Made by a program: the position numbers and the translations under genes | Part shown: positions 5,021 to 7,070 of the stretch, piece after piece | Layout of the letters: every line of letters starts with the position of its first letter | How positions within the stretch are numbered: the first letter of the stretch is position 1 | Assembly (NCBI GenBank): GCA_905215195.1 | Contig: CAJMPF010000089.1 | Location: 1-7,070, forward strand | DNA from: an uncultured bacterium | Lineage (GTDB): Bacteria; Actinomycetota; Coriobacteriia; Coriobacteriales; Coriobacteriaceae | Reading direction: 5' to 3' | DNA length: 7,070 bases | The notes under the pieces: generated by a model | The model's input: the letters and a program-made list of their open reading frames with translations, nothing else | What the model was told of the DNA's origin: nothing | Database searches by the model: none

Positions 5021-6853
5021 ATGGCTCGACTGCATGTAATGGAACGCAGCCACGCTCAGGCCGTCATGGACGACCTGCACGATGCGCTCGGACGCCGTTT
5101 GGCGGTGAGTTCGCTCGCCCCGTGTCCCGTTGAGTTTACGGCAGCACTCGTCAACCTGTGCTCCACCCAGAGCTGCGGCAAGTGCACGCCCTGCCGCGTG
5201 GGCCTGAGCGCGCTGAGCGACCTGCTCGCCGACGTGCTCGAAGGGCGTGCTGACGAGTCCACGCTCAACTTGATCGAGCGCACCGCCCGCACCATCTACC
5301 TTTCGAGCGACTGCGCCATCGGCTACGAAGCTGGCGCCATGGCACTCACCGCCATCCGCGGTTTCCGCGATGATTTTGAGCACCACATTCGCGAGCACTC
5401 CTGCGGCTTTGACCGCGAGGCCCGCGTCCCGTGCGTCTCGGGCTGCCCGGCGCACGTCGACATTCCCGGTTACATTTCGCTGGTCGAGGCCGGCCGCTAT
5501 GCCGATGCCGTCAAGGTCATCCGCAAGAACAACCCGCTGCCGCTCGTTTGCGGCCTGGTGTGCGAGCATCCCTGCGAGATGCACTGCCGTCGCGGCATGG
5601 TCGACGACCCCATGAACATCCTCGCCCTCAAGCGTTTTGCCGTTGAGCACAGCGACCTTAACGATTACAAGCCCAGCGTGGCCGACAACACCGGCAAGCG
5701 CATCGCCGTGATTGGCGGCGGCCCGGCCGGCCTTTCCTGCGCCTACTACCTGGCCGTGATGGGCCATAAGGTGACCATCTTTGAGCAGCGCCGCCGCCTG
5801 GGCGGCATGCTTCGCTATGGCATTCCCAGCTACCGTCTGCCGCGCGAGCGCCTGCAGGCCGAGATCGACTGGATCTTGAGCGCCGGCATCGACGTGGAAC
5901 TCGATCACTCCGTCAATGGCGAGGAGCTTGCCCGCCTGCGCGACGAGTTCGATGCCGTCTACCTGGCCATCGGTGCCCACAGCGATAAGAAGCTCGGCCT
6001 TCCGGGCGAAGATGCGCCCGGCGTGGAGTCGGCCGTCAAGATGCTGCGTGCCATCGGCGACGACGAGCTGCCCGACCTGAGCGGCCAGCGCGTGTGCGTC
6101 ATCGGCGGCGGCAATGTGGCCATGGACGTGGCGCGCTCTGCCGTGCGCTGCGGTGCCGAAAAGGTGAGCATCGTCTACCGCCGTCGCATCTGCGACATGA
6201 CGGCCCAGGATGCCGAGATTGCCGGCGCCCAGGCCGAGGGCTGCGAGGTTCTGGAGCTCACCGCACCGCTCGCTATTGAGACGGGCGAGGAAGGTCGCGT
6301 GAGTGGCCTGCGCGTGCAGCCGCAGATTATCGGCGAGCCCCGTCGTGGGCGCCCGGCCCCGCGTGCCGCCGCCCCGCCCGAGCGCGTCATTCCCTGCGAG
6401 CGCGTGTTTGTGGCCATTGGCCAGGACATCGATTCCAAGCCGTTTGAGGACATGGGCATCGCCTGTAAGTGGGGCTGCGTGGTCACCGATTCGGATGGCG
6501 CCGTGCCTAACTTCGACGGTCTCTTTAGCGGCGGTGACTGCCAGACCGGTCCCGCCACCGTCATCCGGGCCATCAACGCCGGCCGCGTTGCTGCGGCAAA
6601 TATCGACCGTTACCTGGGCTTCGACCACAAGATTAAGCTCGACGTGGAGCTGCCGACCGTGCAGTTTAAGGGCAAGCACGAGTGCGGCCGCTGCGAGCTG
6701 GGCGAGCGCGAGGCCGGCGAGCGCATCCACGATTGGAATCTGGTCGAGCAGGGCCTCACCGAGGAGGAGGCACGCCAGGAGGCAAGCCGCTGCCTGCGTT
6801 GCGACCACTTTGGATTTGGCGCGTTCCGCGGAGGGAGGAACCTGGAATGGTAG
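5021..6853 (+). CDS. NuoF-type Fe-S / GltD-like FAD-NAD(P) oxidoreductase fusion
   Basis: This 610-residue cytoplasmic flavoprotein is predicted to move electrons between NAD(P)H and a partner. Residues about 45-123 match the C-terminal Fe-S region of NuoF: Cys52, Cys55 and Cys58 in SCGKCTPCR and Cys98 in SDCAIG would hold one [4Fe-4S] cluster. The FMN/NADH part of NuoF is absent. Residues about 128-212 are the Fe-S domain found in GltD and dihydropyrimidine dehydrogenase (Cys138, 142, 177, 181, 185, 189). An FAD site GGGPAGLSCAYYLA (232-245) and an NAD(P) site GGGNVAMDVARSA (362-374) followed by an arginine-rich YRRR follow. FSGGDCQTGPATVIRAINAGR (502-522) closes the FAD fold. The end carries EASRCLRCDHFG. 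Start ATG 5021 has GAGAGGGGA five to six bases upstream. The stop overlaps the next gene, suggesting one complex. GltD of glutamate synthase is less likely because of the NuoF part and the neighbour. Confidence 0.85.
   Translation: MARLHVMERSHAQAVMDDLHDALGRRLAVSSLAPCPVEFTAALVNLCSTQSCGKCTPCRVGLSALSDLLADVLEGRADESTLNLIERTARTIYLSSDCAIGYEAGAMALTAIRGFRDDFEHHIREHSCGFDREARVPCVSGCPAHVDIPGYISLVEAGRYADAVKVIRKNNPLPLVCGLVCEHPCEMHCRRGMVDDPMNILALKRFAVEHSDLNDYKPSVADNTGKRIAVIGGGPAGLSCAYYLAVMGHKVTIFEQRRRLGGMLRYGIPSYRLPRERLQAEIDWILSAGIDVELDHSVNGEELARLRDEFDAVYLAIGAHSDKKLGLPGEDAPGVESAVKMLRAIGDDELPDLSGQRVCVIGGGNVAMDVARSAVRCGAEKVSIVYRRRICDMTAQDAEIAGAQAEGCEVLELTAPLAIETGEEGRVSGLRVQPQIIGEPRRGRPAPRAAAPPERVIPCERVFVAIGQDIDSKPFEDMGIACKWGCVVTDSDGAVPNFDGLFSGGDCQTGPATVIRAINAGRVAAANIDRYLGFDHKIKLDVELPTVQFKGKHECGRCELGEREAGERIHDWNLVEQGLTEEEARQEASRCLRCDHFGFGAFRGGRNLEW
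6830..6838 (+). promoter_or_regulatory. Strong ribosome binding site inside the preceding gene
   Basis: GGAGGGAGG lies eight bases before ATG 6847 and inside the 3' end of the flavoprotein gene. It favours 6847 as the start of the next gene. A weaker CGGAG (6891-6895) serves the alternative ATG at 6904. Confidence 0.7.
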
Positions 6854-7070
6854 AGCCCAACAAAACCACCGTCAGCGACAACACCGAAAGCGGAGCACTC
6901 AACATGGTCAGGCTCATTATCGATGACTGCGAAGTCGTGGTGCCCGAGCACACCACGATCCTGGATGCGGCCAGGTCCGTCGGCATTCAGATTCCCACCC
7001 TGTGCTACCTGCGCGATCTAAACGAGATCGGTGGTTGCCGCGTGTGCGTGGTCGAGGTTGAGGGCTGCGA
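6847..7070 (+). CDS. N-terminal [2Fe-2S] ferredoxin-domain subunit, probably [FeFe] hydrogenase (partial)
   Basis: The gene runs off the window; 74 full codons are visible. From the second ATG (6904) the protein reads MVRLIIDDCEVVVPEHTT and continues with ILDAARSVGIQIPTLCY and GGCRVCVVEVEGC. This is the [2Fe-2S] ferredoxin fold that starts HydA/HndD hydrogenases, NuoG and NAD-linked formate dehydrogenases. Cluster cysteines are Cys34, Cys45 and Cys48 counted from 6904; the fourth lies at or beyond the edge. ATG 6847 has the stronger ribosome site and overlaps the upstream gene by seven bases, but adds a 19-residue polar tail that is not part of the fold. Its catalytic type cannot be decided here because the H-cluster or molybdopterin domain is outside the window. 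Hydrogenase is favoured because a GltD-like partner is typical of group A2 [FeFe] enzymes. Confidence 0.75.
   Translation, partial: MVEPNKTTVSDNTESGALNMVRLIIDDCEVVVPEHTTILDAARSVGIQIPTLCYLRDLNEIGGCRVCVVEVEGC

Noticed and set aside
4955..6808. Open reading frame of 617 codons on the - strand opposite the flavoprotein
   Set aside because: It is an Ala/His/Gly-rich antisense shadow; the + strand has complete Fe-S, FAD and NAD(P) motifs.
5021..6853. Glutamate synthase small subunit (GltD)
   Set aside because: The FAD/NAD(P) module is GltD-like, but the N-terminal NuoF Fe-S region and the hydrogenase-type neighbour do not fit; no GltB-type gene is in the window.

Overview
The window is G+C-rich bacterial DNA with tightly packed genes, all on the + strand. 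Codon use (strong preference for C/G in third position), the set of genes and the style of the intergenic DNA suggest a gut-type anaerobic actinobacterium of the Coriobacteriia, with Collinsella as the best guess. This assignment is inferred from overall character and was not tested by any search.

Layout. Positions 1-276 are a non-coding leader. It holds a perfect REP-like palindrome, a 10-base direct repeat with a 21-base period, and two predicted hairpins, one of which resembles a LicT/BglG antiterminator target. Positions 277-4764 form a complete alpha-glucoside phosphotransferase (PTS) locus: a stand-alone EIIA of the glucose (Crr) type, a LicT/BglG-family antiterminator with two PRD domains, an EIICB permease, and a GH4 6-phospho-alpha-glucosidase. 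It ends at a very strong hairpin terminator (4797-4834). The inferred pathway is: HPr phosphorylates EIIA, EIIA phosphorylates EIIB (Cys481), and EIIC imports an alpha-glucoside such as maltose or a sucrose isomer as its 6-phosphate. The GH4 enzyme then cleaves it to glucose 6-phosphate plus the second sugar. The antiterminator senses PTS phosphorylation through four conserved PRD histidines and presumably controls the operon.

After a 180-base intergenic region, positions 5021 to the window end carry a second, unrelated redox unit. The first gene encodes an unusual flavoprotein in which the iron-sulfur region of NuoF is fused to a GltD-like FAD/NAD(P) module with its own Fe-S domain. It overlaps the start of a gene with an N-terminal [2Fe-2S] ferredoxin domain typical of [FeFe] hydrogenases (HydA/HndD), NuoG and some formate dehydrogenases. 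The gene is cut by the window edge, so the catalytic domain cannot be seen. A glutamate-synthase-like partner beside such a subunit is the arrangement described for group A2 [FeFe] hydrogenases, which is the most interesting hypothesis here. No tRNA, rRNA, CRISPR array or transposase gene was seen.
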